This document shows, piece by piece, positions 15,536-23,542 of a stretch of DNA of 64,000 nucleotides. Under the pieces are notes generated by a model that made no database searches, was not told the DNA's origin, and worked only from the letters and a program-made list of their open reading frames with translations. The translations under genes were made by a program, and so were the position numbers. This DNA is from Acidimicrobiaceae bacterium (GTDB lineage: Bacteria > Actinomycetota > Acidimicrobiia > Acidimicrobiales > RAAP-2): the NCBI GenBank assembly GCA_027355725.1, contig DAIEHI010000053.1, positions 1-64,000 of the forward strand, written 5' to 3'. Numbering within the stretch: the first letter of the stretch is position 1; each line of letters starts with the position of its first letter.

Positions 15536-15892
15536 CTAGAACGTGAGGACGCTTGCGCCCTCGAGGGCGTAGCGAACGAAGGCGTCGCGTGCGAATTCGA
15601 GTGTGATGCCGCGCGCGAGCAGCGCTTCTTCAGTGCCCTGCGCGCGAGCGGCATTGATGCACGCACCCACGCGCACGCCAGCCTTCACGAGGTCGTCGAT
15701 CTGCTCGTTGTACTCACGAAGCACCTGCGATTCTCCCGATCGACTGAGGGCACCTTGGCCGGGACCGAAACAGAAGACCTCGAGCGCAACGCCCTGCTCG
15801 CTCGCTACTTGACGGATGCGCTCAGCGACGTGGGACCCCGCGTTGAGCGAATCGTCGTCACCGTGAAAGAGATGGATGACCGATGTTGGCAT
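15536..15892 (-). CDS. DsrE/YchN-like protein in the arsenic island
   Basis: 118 residues from ATG 15892 with GGAGC upstream. The sequence TSVIHLFHGDDDSLNAGSHV, then VALEVFCFGPGQGAL and VRVGACINAARAQGTEEALL, fits the DsrE-like fold. The cysteine in GACINA lies where DsrE family members carry their reactive cysteine. It is followed after 15 bp by the FmdE-like gene. A role in sulfur or thiol delivery to the neighbouring metal-binding protein is inferred from position only. Confidence 0.75.
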   Translation of the reverse strand: MPTSVIHLFHGDDDSLNAGSHVAERIRQVASEQGVALEVFCFGPGQGALSRSGESQVLREYNEQIDDLVKAGVRVGACINAARAQGTEEALLARGITLEFARDAFVRYALEGASVLTF

Positions 15893-15946
15893 GTTCTGCT
15901 CCTTTTTGCTGTGTTGATGGAAGGATGGTCGTGCGGCGACTCTGGG

Positions 15947-16396
15947 TCAACAGCACGCCGACGGCTTGGCTGAAATACTCAACGTCTCGGGGACACAGCA
16001 CAGCGCGTCCTCGTCCTCGGTCTCACTCGCGGGCAGATCCGAAAGGACCGTGTAGACCTCCCAGCGAGACTCGTCAGGACCGTTCACCCACACCTTGTTC
16101 TGCACGGCGTGACAGCACGACGTCTGAACCTCGATGTCGGTGTCGAAACCCTGGCCCTCGAGGTACGTGGTCGCATCGACCACTTCCTCGCTCGAGAACA
16201 CCTCGACGCCGAGGTGGTTGATCGAGCCCGCGACGTCCGGGTTCTCGAAGAGCACCAGCTTGAGTGGCGGCTCAAGAATCGCGAAATTGGCGTACCCGGG
16301 GCGCACCTTCGCCGGTTCGGTCTTGAAGAACGTCGAGTAAAAGGACACCGCCTCTTCGAGATTCGAGACATTGAGCGCTAGTTGCAGACGTGACAT
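15947..16396 (-). CDS. arsI: ArsI/CadI-family dioxygenase (C-As lyase candidate)
   Basis: 149 residues from ATG 16396 with AAAGGGAT upstream. A glyoxalase/VOC fold is evident: LQLALNVSNLEEAVSFYSTF with an early Asn, NHLGVEVFSSEEV with a metal-ligand His, and WEVYTVLSDL with a metal-ligand Glu. The TSCCHAVQNKVWVNGPDES segment carries the vicinal Cys pair that binds trivalent organoarsenicals in ArsI. Known ArsI proteins use Fe(II) and oxygen to cleave methyl- and aryl-arsenite. The C-terminal CCVPE and ACC tails add extra cysteine pairs. CadI, a cadmium-induced relative, is the alternative. It diverges from arsR across a shared operator region. Confidence 0.85.
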   Translation of the reverse strand: MSRLQLALNVSNLEEAVSFYSTFFKTEPAKVRPGYANFAILEPPLKLVLFENPDVAGSINHLGVEVFSSEEVVDATTYLEGQGFDTDIEVQTSCCHAVQNKVWVNGPDESRWEVYTVLSDLPASETEDEDALCCVPETLSISAKPSACC

Positions 16397-16409
16397 GAGA
16401 TCCCTTTAG

Positions 16410-16459
16410 ATTGATATTTGTCAATACGAAGGCTAGCGCGTGCATCGATGACTGTCAAT
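16410..16459. promoter_or_regulatory. arsI-arsR intergenic region with two ArsR-type operators
   Basis: Two sites share arms and spacing: ATTGA-n6-TCAAT at 16410-16425 (perfect) and ATCGA-n6-TCAAT at 16444-16459 (one mismatch). They are 34 bp apart, about three helical turns. They sit between the arsI start (16396, minus) and the arsR start (16475, plus), as expected for coordinated derepression by arsenite. Confidence 0.7.
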
Positions 16460-16474
16460 ACTAAAGTGGTCCCC

Positions 16475-16819
16475 ATGGCCCAGCACAAGACAATCACCGT
16501 GGACGCCGACGTGGTGGCCTGTTGCAGCCCGATCGCGAGCGTGGAGATGTCCGAGGCGGAAGCCTCGGACATCGCGCAGATCTTTTCTGCCCTGAGCGAT
16601 CCCGTTCGACTCCGAATGCTCTCGATGATCGCTTCTGAGTCCCAGGTGTGCAGCTGCGCACTTGAGGGCCCCCTCGCGAAGAGCCAACCCACCATCTCTC
16701 ACCACACCCGCATCCTCGCCGAAGCCGGACTCATCATCGGCGAGCGTCGGGGCCGGTGGATGTGGTGGCGCGTGGCGCCCGAACGACTCGGTGCCATTGC
16801 TCGAATCCTCGGTGGCTGA
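16475..16819 (+). CDS. arsR: ArsR-family arsenite-responsive repressor
   Basis: 114 residues from ATG 16475; ATG 16448 and an earlier start at 16418 would place the second operator inside the gene. The winged helix includes IFSALSDPVRLRMLSMIASE, then SQVCSCALEGPLAKSQPTIS and HHTRILAEAGLIIGERRG. The CxC in SQVCSCAL corresponds to the As(III) site of the ELCVCDL motif of ArsR, and an N-terminal CC (VACCSPIAS) can supply further ligands, as in some actinomycete homologues. It should release DNA on binding arsenite and controls arsI, itself and probably the CDF exporter downstream. Confidence 0.9.
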   Translation: MAQHKTITVDADVVACCSPIASVEMSEAEASDIAQIFSALSDPVRLRMLSMIASESQVCSCALEGPLAKSQPTISHHTRILAEAGLIIGERRGRWMWWRVAPERLGAIARILGG

Positions 16820-16899
16820 TTGGCCCGCCGCTCTCTCACGGGTCATGTCGAGTCCGCTGCGATCACTGCGCGTACGATGAGCGGATCAGCAAGAATCCC

Positions 16900-17820
16900 G
16901 TGAACGAGCCCCACCATCACGATCACGCGGTCGTCTCGCACGACTCCGACATGCGTCTCGTCCTCATCGCGCTCGCGCTCATCAGCGCATTCCTCGTCGC
17001 AGAGTTCGTCACCGCGGTCGTAGAGAACTCATTAGCGCTCTTCGCGGACTCCGGGCACATGCTCACCGACGTCTCGGCACTGGCGCTCAGCGCGTGGGCC
17101 ATCCACCTCGCGTCTAGACCCTCGAACATCAAGTGGACCTTCGGTCTCAAGCGCGCCGAGATCCTCGCCGCCCTCGCCAATGGCGTCACGCTCGCAGCCA
17201 TAGCCCTCTTCATCACCGTTGAGGCCGTCCAGCGACTCATCAACACCCAACACGTCACCGGCTCGCCGCTGCTCGTCGTTGCGATCGTCGGCACCGCAGT
17301 CAACGTGGTCGCCGCCTGGACCCTCGCCAAGGCCAATCAGTCGAGTCTCAATGTTCGAGCGGTTTCGGCGCACATCATGACCGATCTATTCGCCTTCATC
17401 GGGACCGCAGTCGCCGGCGTCGTCATCCTCGCCACGCACTGGGTGCGCGCAGACTCGGTGGCGTCACTCTTCGTGGCGCTGCTCATGGCGCGAAGCTCGT
17501 GGTCACTGCTGCGCGACGCGGGCCGGATACTGCTCGAAGCCACGCCCGACGAGTTGATGCTGAGTGACGTGCGCACTCACCTGCTCGAAGTCCCGCACGT
17601 GCTTGACGTGCACGACCTGCACGCGTGGACGGTGACCTCAGGACTGGTCTCGCTCTCGGCGCACGTGGTGATAGAGGACCACTGCTTCTCGAGCGGACAC
17701 GCCCCCCAGGTCCTCGACGCCCTTCAGGCGTGCCTCGCCGCCCATTTTGAGATCGAACACGCCACATTCCAGCTCGAGCCAGCCGCCCACGTCACCCACG
17801 AAGACGGCCTGCACCCCTGA
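16900..17820 (+). CDS. Cation diffusion facilitator (CzcD/ZitB-type metal exporter)
   Basis: About 306 residues from GTG 16900, 80 bp after arsR; the true start is uncertain. A His-rich N-terminus (NEPHHHDHAVVSHDSD) precedes six membrane helices. Helix 2 carries LFADSGHMLTDVSAL (HxxxD metal site) and helix 5 carries AVSAHIMTDLFAFIGTA (second HxxxD). The C-terminal domain (DVHDLHAWTVTSGLVSLSAH) is the cytoplasmic metal-binding ferredoxin-like fold. It exports Zn(II) or a similar divalent cation by proton antiport. Its position behind arsR suggests shared induction. Confidence 0.88.
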   Translation: MNEPHHHDHAVVSHDSDMRLVLIALALISAFLVAEFVTAVVENSLALFADSGHMLTDVSALALSAWAIHLASRPSNIKWTFGLKRAEILAALANGVTLAAIALFITVEAVQRLINTQHVTGSPLLVVAIVGTAVNVVAAWTLAKANQSSLNVRAVSAHIMTDLFAFIGTAVAGVVILATHWVRADSVASLFVALLMARSSWSLLRDAGRILLEATPDELMLSDVRTHLLEVPHVLDVHDLHAWTVTSGLVSLSAHVVIEDHCFSSGHAPQVLDALQACLAAHFEIEHATFQLEPAAHVTHEDGLHP

Positions 17821-17830
17821 GATTCGAGAC

Positions 17831-19321
17831 TCAACCGCCTAGATGCGCGGTCGCCGGATCGAGGGTGGGGGTGGGGGTTGTTGACGGGGTTCGAATCACG
17901 AAGAGGGCGATCACGAAGGCGATCAAAGAACTGAGGGCACCCACGCGCATCGCCGCTTGGAAGCCGTGGACCGCGGCGTTCACCTGATCGTGGGCGCTGA
18001 GCCCACTCGCCGCGTGCGCTTTCTGCGCCAGTGCGAGCTGGTGACTGCGCACGGTGGCGGCGATGGTGACGAGCACCGCGAGACCGAGGGATCCGCCGAT
18101 CTGCTGGCTGGTGTTGAGAAGTGAAGAGGCCAGACCCTGTTCATGGTTGCGCACCGAGGAGACGGCGTTGAGCGTCAGGGGTACAAAGGAGAACCCCATG
18201 CCGAGTCCGAAGATCACGAGCGGGCCAAAGACGTGGACGTACGAAGACGACGCGTCGAGGAACGAGGCCCAGAACACCCCCGCCGCAACCAGCAAGGGGC
18301 CGAGGGTGATGAAGATCCTCACGCCGTATCGCTTGATGCGGCGCGACAAGAAGATACTGGTGGAGGCGACCATCACGGGAACCGGCAGGTACGCAACCCC
18401 CGCTCGCAGCGAACTGTACCCGAGGACTTCCTGGAGGAATTGGGTCAAGAAGAACAGGAGCGACAACATCGACGCGCCGATGAGCATCATCATCACGTAA
18501 CCGCCCATGCGGTTTCGATGGCGCAAGAAGCCGAGCGGTATCAGTGGTTGGGTACTTCGTCGTTCGATGGCGACGAACACGAGCAGTAACAAGATACCGA
18601 CGGCGAAGGACGCGAGGGTCGCCGGCGCCAACCAACCCGCGTCGGGTGCGCGAACGAGTCCGTAGACCAAGAAGGCAATCCCGCCCGAGACCGTCACCGC
18701 ACCGGGTACGTCCAAGCGGCCACCGTGGCCGTCGACTTTGGGCAGGACAAAGGGCGTGGCGGCCATCACCAGCATCGCAATAGGCACGTTCACAAAGAAC
18801 ACCCATCGCCACGATGCAGCTTCGACGAGCGCGCCACCGAGGAGCAAACCGGTGGCCCCTCCCGCGGCGGTCATACTCGCGTACACCGCCATCGCCCGGT
18901 TGCGCGCATGACCTTCGGGGAAGGTCACCGCGACGAGCGCCAGTGCCGTGGGTGAGGCAATCGCGGCACCGATCCCTTGCACCGCGCGTGCGATGACGAG
19001 CGGCAACTGCGACGTCGCGAGTCCACCCGCCAGTGACGCAAGTGCGAACAGACCGATCCCGACGACGAACATTCGACGCCGCCCGAAGATGTCGCCCGCG
19101 CGCCCCCCAAGCAGCAATAATCCGCCGAAGACGAGGACGTACGCGTCGATGACCCAGGTGAGATTCGTCGTGGAGAAGTGAAGATTGCCCTGAATGGAAG
19201 GTAGCGCCACGTTCACGATCGTGAGGTCGAGCATCACCATGAGTTGTGCGGCCGCGATCACTGCGAGTGCGAAGCCTCGTCGTTCGCGCGCGCCGCGGTC
19301 ATTGCTCGTGAGATCACTCAT
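17831..19321 (-). CDS. MFS drug efflux transporter, DHA2 (EmrB/QacA) type
   Basis: 496 residues from ATG 19321, with 14 predicted helices. Signatures are MVMLDLTIVNVALPSIQGNL in helix 1, motif A GGRAGDIFGRRRMF, and the helix-5 glycine-rich motif AAGGATGLLLGGALVEAASW followed by RWVFFVNVPIA. It should expel lipophilic or cationic compounds by proton antiport. It overlaps the upstream methyltransferase gene by 4 bp (ATGA), and a marR gene leads the unit, so it is probably induced by the MarR ligand. Confidence 0.9.
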   Translation of the reverse strand: MSDLTSNDRGARERRGFALAVIAAAQLMVMLDLTIVNVALPSIQGNLHFSTTNLTWVIDAYVLVFGGLLLLGGRAGDIFGRRRMFVVGIGLFALASLAGGLATSQLPLVIARAVQGIGAAIASPTALALVAVTFPEGHARNRAMAVYASMTAAGGATGLLLGGALVEAASWRWVFFVNVPIAMLVMAATPFVLPKVDGHGGRLDVPGAVTVSGGIAFLVYGLVRAPDAGWLAPATLASFAVGILLLLVFVAIERRSTQPLIPLGFLRHRNRMGGYVMMMLIGASMLSLLFFLTQFLQEVLGYSSLRAGVAYLPVPVMVASTSIFLSRRIKRYGVRIFITLGPLLVAAGVFWASFLDASSSYVHVFGPLVIFGLGMGFSFVPLTLNAVSSVRNHEQGLASSLLNTSQQIGGSLGLAVLVTIAATVRSHQLALAQKAHAASGLSAHDQVNAAVHGFQAAMRVGALSSLIAFVIALFVIRTPSTTPTPTLDPATAHLGG

Positions 19322-19938
19322 TTCTCTAACCCGCTTTCCTTGGAGTGTTTCGTGGCCCAAAAGACCAGGACCACGTCATCGGTGTGGTCAGAGTCGGACA
19401 GAGTCTCTCGCCGCTCGAGCACGTCGGTCGTGAAACCATCGAAGCCACCAGCGAACATCGCCTCATCAAAGAGCCGCTCGATGTCTGGAGGACCCGCGAG
19501 CCCAAAGGCGTCGACGTGATGGCCGGTGATGTAAAGGTGACCCGAAGGTGCGACCGCGCGCGCGGCACGCGCGAAGAACTCACTTCGTTGCTCTGGTGCA
19601 AGGTGGATGTTCGAGATCACGACCAGATCGAAGGACTCCGGCTCGGTTTCGAACGAGACGAGATCGCGACGCTCGAGGTCCAAGGTGAGACCTTCACGCT
19701 CGGCCTGGTCCGCCGCCATCTGTAGACCGACCCGAGACGCATCGACACCCGTCACCCGCCATCCCTCTCGCGCCAGCCACAGGGCATTTCGGCCCGTGCC
19801 GCACCCGAGGTCGAGTGCGCGACCGGCCGTCACCGGCGCAACGAGCTCCACCAGACTCTCGTCGGGCACGACCGACCACGGGTGTTCACCGTACCGCTTG
19901 TCCCACATCTCACCGGTGCGCTCTAGGTCTTCACTCAT
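19318..19938 (-). CDS. Class I SAM-dependent methyltransferase (TehB-like)
   Basis: 206 residues from ATG 19938. The N-terminus EMWDKRYGEHPWSVVPDESL and the SAM-binding ALDLGCGTGRNALWLAREGW with VTGVDASRVGLQMA match methyltransferases of the tellurite-resistance TehB type. Post-motifs FDLVVISNIHL and GHLYITGHH complete the fold. It sits between marR and an efflux pump with overlapping ends, so a role in detoxifying the pump substrate (by methylation) is plausible. The substrate is unknown. Confidence 0.85.
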   Translation of the reverse strand: MSEDLERTGEMWDKRYGEHPWSVVPDESLVELVAPVTAGRALDLGCGTGRNALWLAREGWRVTGVDASRVGLQMAADQAEREGLTLDLERRDLVSFETEPESFDLVVISNIHLAPEQRSEFFARAARAVAPSGHLYITGHHVDAFGLAGPPDIERLFDEAMFAGGFDGFTTDVLERRETLSDSDHTDDVVLVFWATKHSKESGLEK

Positions 19939-19940
19939 GA

Positions 19941-20450
19941 TCAGCACTCACTCTTCTCTACGACTGGGTTGGATGGACTGTGAATCTCCAGGTGCCCCTC
20001 GAGGCGTTCGAGGACGCTGAGGAGAATCTCGTACTCGTGCGCACTCAGCACCTCACGCAGGGTCGCCTCCTGGAGGCGAACGCGTCGATCGATCTCTCGC
20101 GCGAGCGCACGACCCGACTTGGTCGCGTTCAAGACCCGAGGTCGGCGGTCCCCGGGTGCCGCCGTACTGCGCAGGAGTTCGCGCGTCTCGAGTTCGTCGA
20201 CGCAGCGCTTGGCCGACATGGGGTCGGTGCCCATGGTGCGAGCAAGTGCGCGAAGTGACAGGTCGGGGCGCTCAACGACCGCCCGCAAGGCGGAGGCCTG
20301 CGCGGGGGTGAGCGCCAACGCCTCGAGTTCCTCGGTCCACGCCCTCTTTCGCGCACGCGCCACTCGGCTCAGGCGAAACCCCACGCTCTGTTCCAGAGTG
20401 AGCAACTCACCGTTCGCCTCCGTGGGCGACTGCGGTGTTACGTCGTTCAT
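19941..20450 (-). CDS. MarR-family transcriptional regulator
   Basis: 169 residues from ATG 20450. A start at 20585 would place the inverted repeat at 20529-20546 inside the gene. The winged helix is seen as LTPAQASALRAVVERPDLSLRALARTM split around DPMSAKRCVDELETRELLRS, with the wing AAPGDRRPRVLNATKSGRAL. It leads an operon with a methyltransferase and an MFS pump (stop at 19941, next start at 19938). It probably represses that operon until a ligand binds. Confidence 0.85.
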   Translation of the reverse strand: MNDVTPQSPTEANGELLTLEQSVGFRLSRVARARKRAWTEELEALALTPAQASALRAVVERPDLSLRALARTMGTDPMSAKRCVDELETRELLRSTAAPGDRRPRVLNATKSGRALAREIDRRVRLQEATLREVLSAHEYEILLSVLERLEGHLEIHSPSNPVVEKSEC

Positions 20451-20528
20451 GAGCCGACGCGGGGGCACATTTCGCCCACGAGACTGTTCGTTGAGGTGGT
20501 CCACTGCATGAGACCAGCATAGGGCTAT

Positions 20529-20546
20529 CTGTAACAAGTGTGACAG
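20529..20546 (-). promoter_or_regulatory. Inverted repeat upstream of marR, likely operator
   Basis: CTGTAAC 20529-20535 and GTGACAG 20540-20546 pair at six of seven positions around a 4-base spacer. The site lies between the divergent marR and solute-binding-like genes and has the size of a MarR operator. Confidence 0.55.
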
Positions 20547-20648
20547 TCTGGCGCCACAGGCCTCACGGGTTCGAAGCGTGTCCATGAATCAGTCACCCAC
20601 CGCGTACGTCGCCACCAGTATCGACCATGCGAAAAGCGAGGTGAGCGG

Positions 20649-21575
20649 ATGTGCCAACATTGCGCGATGGCTGATCAACATCTGAATGTAGGCACCTTCA
20701 CCCGCTCGATCCTCATTCACATGGCGCGAGAATCGGGCGACCTCGAGCGGGCGGGACTTCGCGTGCACGAATCACTCGTCACTTCGTCACCCGCGCAGTT
20801 CACGTCACTCGAGAACGGCGAACTGGACCTGGTCTTCACCAGTCCCGACAACGTCCTCGCGTATCAGTACCTCGCGAAGAACCCGCTCGGACGGACAATC
20901 CCCCTTCGGGTCCTCGCTGCCCTCGACAAGGGTCTGGGCCTCTCGCTCAACCTCGCACCCCACGTGAGCGACGTGGCGCAGGTGAGAAACGAGGTCGTGG
21001 GTGTCGACGTGCCCCAGTCGGGATTCGCGTTCGTCGCCTACGAGCTTCTGGCCCGGAGCGGACTCGAACCCGGCGCGTACCGTCTCGAGGCCCTCGGCTC
21101 GACGCCCCAGCGCACCGCGGCTCTGGTCGAGTCGCGCTGCGCGGCGACAGTACTGAACGCGGGCAACGAACTTCGTGCGAGGGGACTCGGTTGCACGAGC
21201 GTCTCCCAAGTGGATGCGCTCGGGCCCTATATCGGCACCGTGATCGCCGCCCTGCCAACGAGCGATCAGCGAAACGACCACGCGCACGCTCGATTCTGCG
21301 ACGTGATCCTGCAGACCTCACGCGAGATCCTCGCGGGTCAACGTACCGCCGAGGTCCTAAAGGCGGCGGAACACCTGCTCGACCTCGATGAGTCCCAGGC
21401 TCGCGAGCACTATGACTGTCTCACGGGTGAGAGCGGGCTGGTCGCTGACGGTGTTGTGGAACTTGGTGCGATTGAGACGCTGGTCGAGCTTCGTCGAAAA
21501 TACATGCCCGCGCGCGAACTCGACGATGTCGTCAAGTCCATCGACGACATCCTGATCGGCGCGGCGCGACGCTAG
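20649..21575 (+). CDS. Periplasmic-binding-protein-like protein (NMT1/SsuA type), no signal peptide
   Basis: 308 residues from ATG 20649, with GAGGTGAG just upstream; ATG 20667 is possible. The sequence LNVGTFTRSILIHMARESGD, SPAQFTSLENGELDLVFTSP and VVGVDVPQSGFAFVAYELLA follows the two-lobed type 2 binding fold of sulfonate or pyrimidine-precursor binding proteins. There is no signal peptide and no transporter gene nearby, so it may be a cytosolic binding or enzyme-like protein. The C-terminal ~50 residues are helical and contain SGLVADGVVELGAIETLVEL. It diverges from marR. Confidence 0.65.
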   Translation: MCQHCAMADQHLNVGTFTRSILIHMARESGDLERAGLRVHESLVTSSPAQFTSLENGELDLVFTSPDNVLAYQYLAKNPLGRTIPLRVLAALDKGLGLSLNLAPHVSDVAQVRNEVVGVDVPQSGFAFVAYELLARSGLEPGAYRLEALGSTPQRTAALVESRCAATVLNAGNELRARGLGCTSVSQVDALGPYIGTVIAALPTSDQRNDHAHARFCDVILQTSREILAGQRTAEVLKAAEHLLDLDESQAREHYDCLTGESGLVADGVVELGAIETLVELRRKYMPARELDDVVKSIDDILIGAARR

Positions 21576-21583
21576 TCACGACC

Positions 21584-22351
21584 TCAGATCACCGGTGAGA
21601 GACCGCCGTCAACGCTCACACCTACGCCGGTGACGTAACTCGCCCTCGGCGACAACAGGAATGCCGCCAGGTCAGCGAATTCATCGGCCCGGCCAATTCG
21701 CCCGAGAGGGATGTTCGCGTTGCTCGCCATGCGCTCATAGAAGTCACTGAGGTCCATGTTCGCCTCGTGTGCCGCGCGTACCCACTGTCCCGACTCGATC
21801 AGTCCGATCAGGATCGCGTTCACTCGCACACCCCTCGGTCCGACTTCGTTCGCCATCGCTTTGGTCATCGCGAGACCCGCGGCGCGAGAGGCCGTGGTCG
21901 GCGTCGAATTCGCACGCGGCGAGCGAGCCATGATCGCGAGCACGTTCAAAAGTGCCCCCCTTGACGCCTCGAGGGCCGGCAGCACCGCGCGTGACATGTG
22001 CAGCGCCGCGATCACCTTCAATTCGTAGTCATCGCGCCAGACCTGATCGTCGGAAGCGGCAATGGACGAGCCGGCCGAACGACCCGCATTGTTCACCGCG
22101 CCGTCGAGGCGTCCGAATCGCGACAGCGTCGCGGCGACGAACTCGTCGAGTTCACCCTCGCGGGTGACGTCGGCCTCGAAACACAACGCTTCACCACCCA
22201 ACTCGTCTTGCGCAGCGTCAAGTCGCGCCCGGTCACGGCCACAGACCGCCACCTTGGCCCCTTCGCTCACGAGTCGCTTCGCGAGCGCGAGTCCCAGTCC
22301 GTCCGTGCCACCGGTGATGAGAACGACGTGATCCTTCAGTTCTAGGTCCAT
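21584..22351 (-). CDS. SDR-family protein with altered catalytic residues
   Basis: 255 residues. The Rossmann part is intact: TGGTDGLG (14-21) for the cofactor and NNAG (87-90). The active site is not: the catalytic serine position reads LLNVLAIM (Ala), and the YxxxK motif reads TTASR (residues 152-156), so Tyr and Lys are replaced by Thr and Arg. The C-terminal YVTGVGVSVDGGL is normal for the family. It may bind NAD(P) but lack classical alcohol dehydrogenase chemistry. It ends 8 bp from the convergent solute-binding-like gene. Confidence 0.8.
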   Translation of the reverse strand: MDLELKDHVVLITGGTDGLGLALAKRLVSEGAKVAVCGRDRARLDAAQDELGGEALCFEADVTREGELDEFVAATLSRFGRLDGAVNNAGRSAGSSIAASDDQVWRDDYELKVIAALHMSRAVLPALEASRGALLNVLAIMARSPRANSTPTTASRAAGLAMTKAMANEVGPRGVRVNAILIGLIESGQWVRAAHEANMDLSDFYERMASNANIPLGRIGRADEFADLAAFLLSPRASYVTGVGVSVDGGLSPVI

Positions 22352-22381
22352 GTGCTCATCCTAGGAACGCTCCTGGCGAGC

Positions 22382-23329
22382 TCACGACAAGGGAGGTTGG
22401 CCGTTCGTGGTCGGAAGGACACCCGAGACGAACGTACTCACGAGTTTGGTGCAGGTCGAGCTCTTGAGTGGCGTCCACCACTGGCCAATGCCACCGACCA
22501 GCACCGTGACGCCCGCGAAGTTGGCCGGCACGCACTGTGAAGGTGTGTAATTGGCGCTTTGGGCGACGCCGTAGGCGGCACTCGCTTGGGCGTGCGGGGC
22601 GAGACGGATCGACTGTCCGTACCCCGATGCGCTGAAGTCTCGAAGTGACGCCGTTGGTCCAACGCGAAGGTGCGCGCCGGCGGTAGAGGGCTGCACGCGC
22701 GGGATCCCCGAGATCGTGCAGGCTACGCTTCCCACGTTGGTGAACACCAAGGGGTAGTAGATCGTTCCCGCCGCGCCTTCGGACTGGCCAATGCCCACTC
22801 GAAGCGACGTACTCGTGCACCGGTTGGGCACGGGGAACGTGACCGAGTCGACCGTGGACCATTTCGTTGCGCCGTTGACACACACACCAATGGTGGTGCG
22901 CAACTTGACGACGCGCCGCGACGTCGGTGCGATGACTGCTAGGTACGACGCGACCTTTGAAGTACACAAGACCCCTTCAGTAGTGCTCACACTCGAAACC
23001 ACTTGAAAGGTCATATTCACGTTCACACTCTTCGCACCGGCCTGTACGAACGCGTTGCCGAGCGGCTGTGACTGTGCGTTCAAGAACTGGTAGCGCGTAG
23101 CCCCAGACCATTGACACCGAGGGAAGTAGTGACTGGCCATCACCACGCGCACACTCGTGCCCCCGGGGCGCGAGGTGACCGAACTCGACGCGGCGAAGCG
23201 TTGAAGGTTGCAACTGGGCACCGCCGCCGCTGATGACGGATTCGAGTGGCCACCAATGGAGACCACGCTGAATACGCCCGTGAACAACACGAGGACCGCC
23301 AGGATTCGAAGCGCGCGAAATGGTCTCAT
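22382..23329 (-). CDS. Exported DUF4232 protein
   Basis: 315 residues. The signal peptide is ILAVLVLFTGVFSVVSIGG with Ala-rich processing near residue 35. The C-terminal half begins NRCTSTSLRVGIGQSEGAAG and continues with YYPLVFTNVGSVACTISGIP, which is the DUF4232 pattern common in actinomycete secreted proteins and lipoproteins. The N-terminal half (SCNLQRFAASSSVTSRPGG) may be a diverged second copy. Multiple Cys pairs suggest disulfides. Function unknown. Confidence 0.75.
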   Translation of the reverse strand: MRPFRALRILAVLVLFTGVFSVVSIGGHSNPSSAAAVPSCNLQRFAASSSVTSRPGGTSVRVVMASHYFPRCQWSGATRYQFLNAQSQPLGNAFVQAGAKSVNVNMTFQVVSSVSTTEGVLCTSKVASYLAVIAPTSRRVVKLRTTIGVCVNGATKWSTVDSVTFPVPNRCTSTSLRVGIGQSEGAAGTIYYPLVFTNVGSVACTISGIPRVQPSTAGAHLRVGPTASLRDFSASGYGQSIRLAPHAQASAAYGVAQSANYTPSQCVPANFAGVTVLVGGIGQWWTPLKSSTCTKLVSTFVSGVLPTTNGQPPLS

Positions 23330-23542
23330 TTCTCCATAGTGCCACTATTCGCGCACACCAAAATCTCGCCCTTCGAAGCCCGCCCGATCGGGTGTGTGGG
23401 ACTGGTCACTTGGGATCGGACGGTGCGAAAATCACCTAGCGTGGCCGCGATTCCTCGCCCGCTCAGACGACGTTGAAGTGACTCAACTAAATTTGACGAG
23501 GCTCAAGAATTGGCCGCCATCGTCGAGCGAAGGATTATCACA

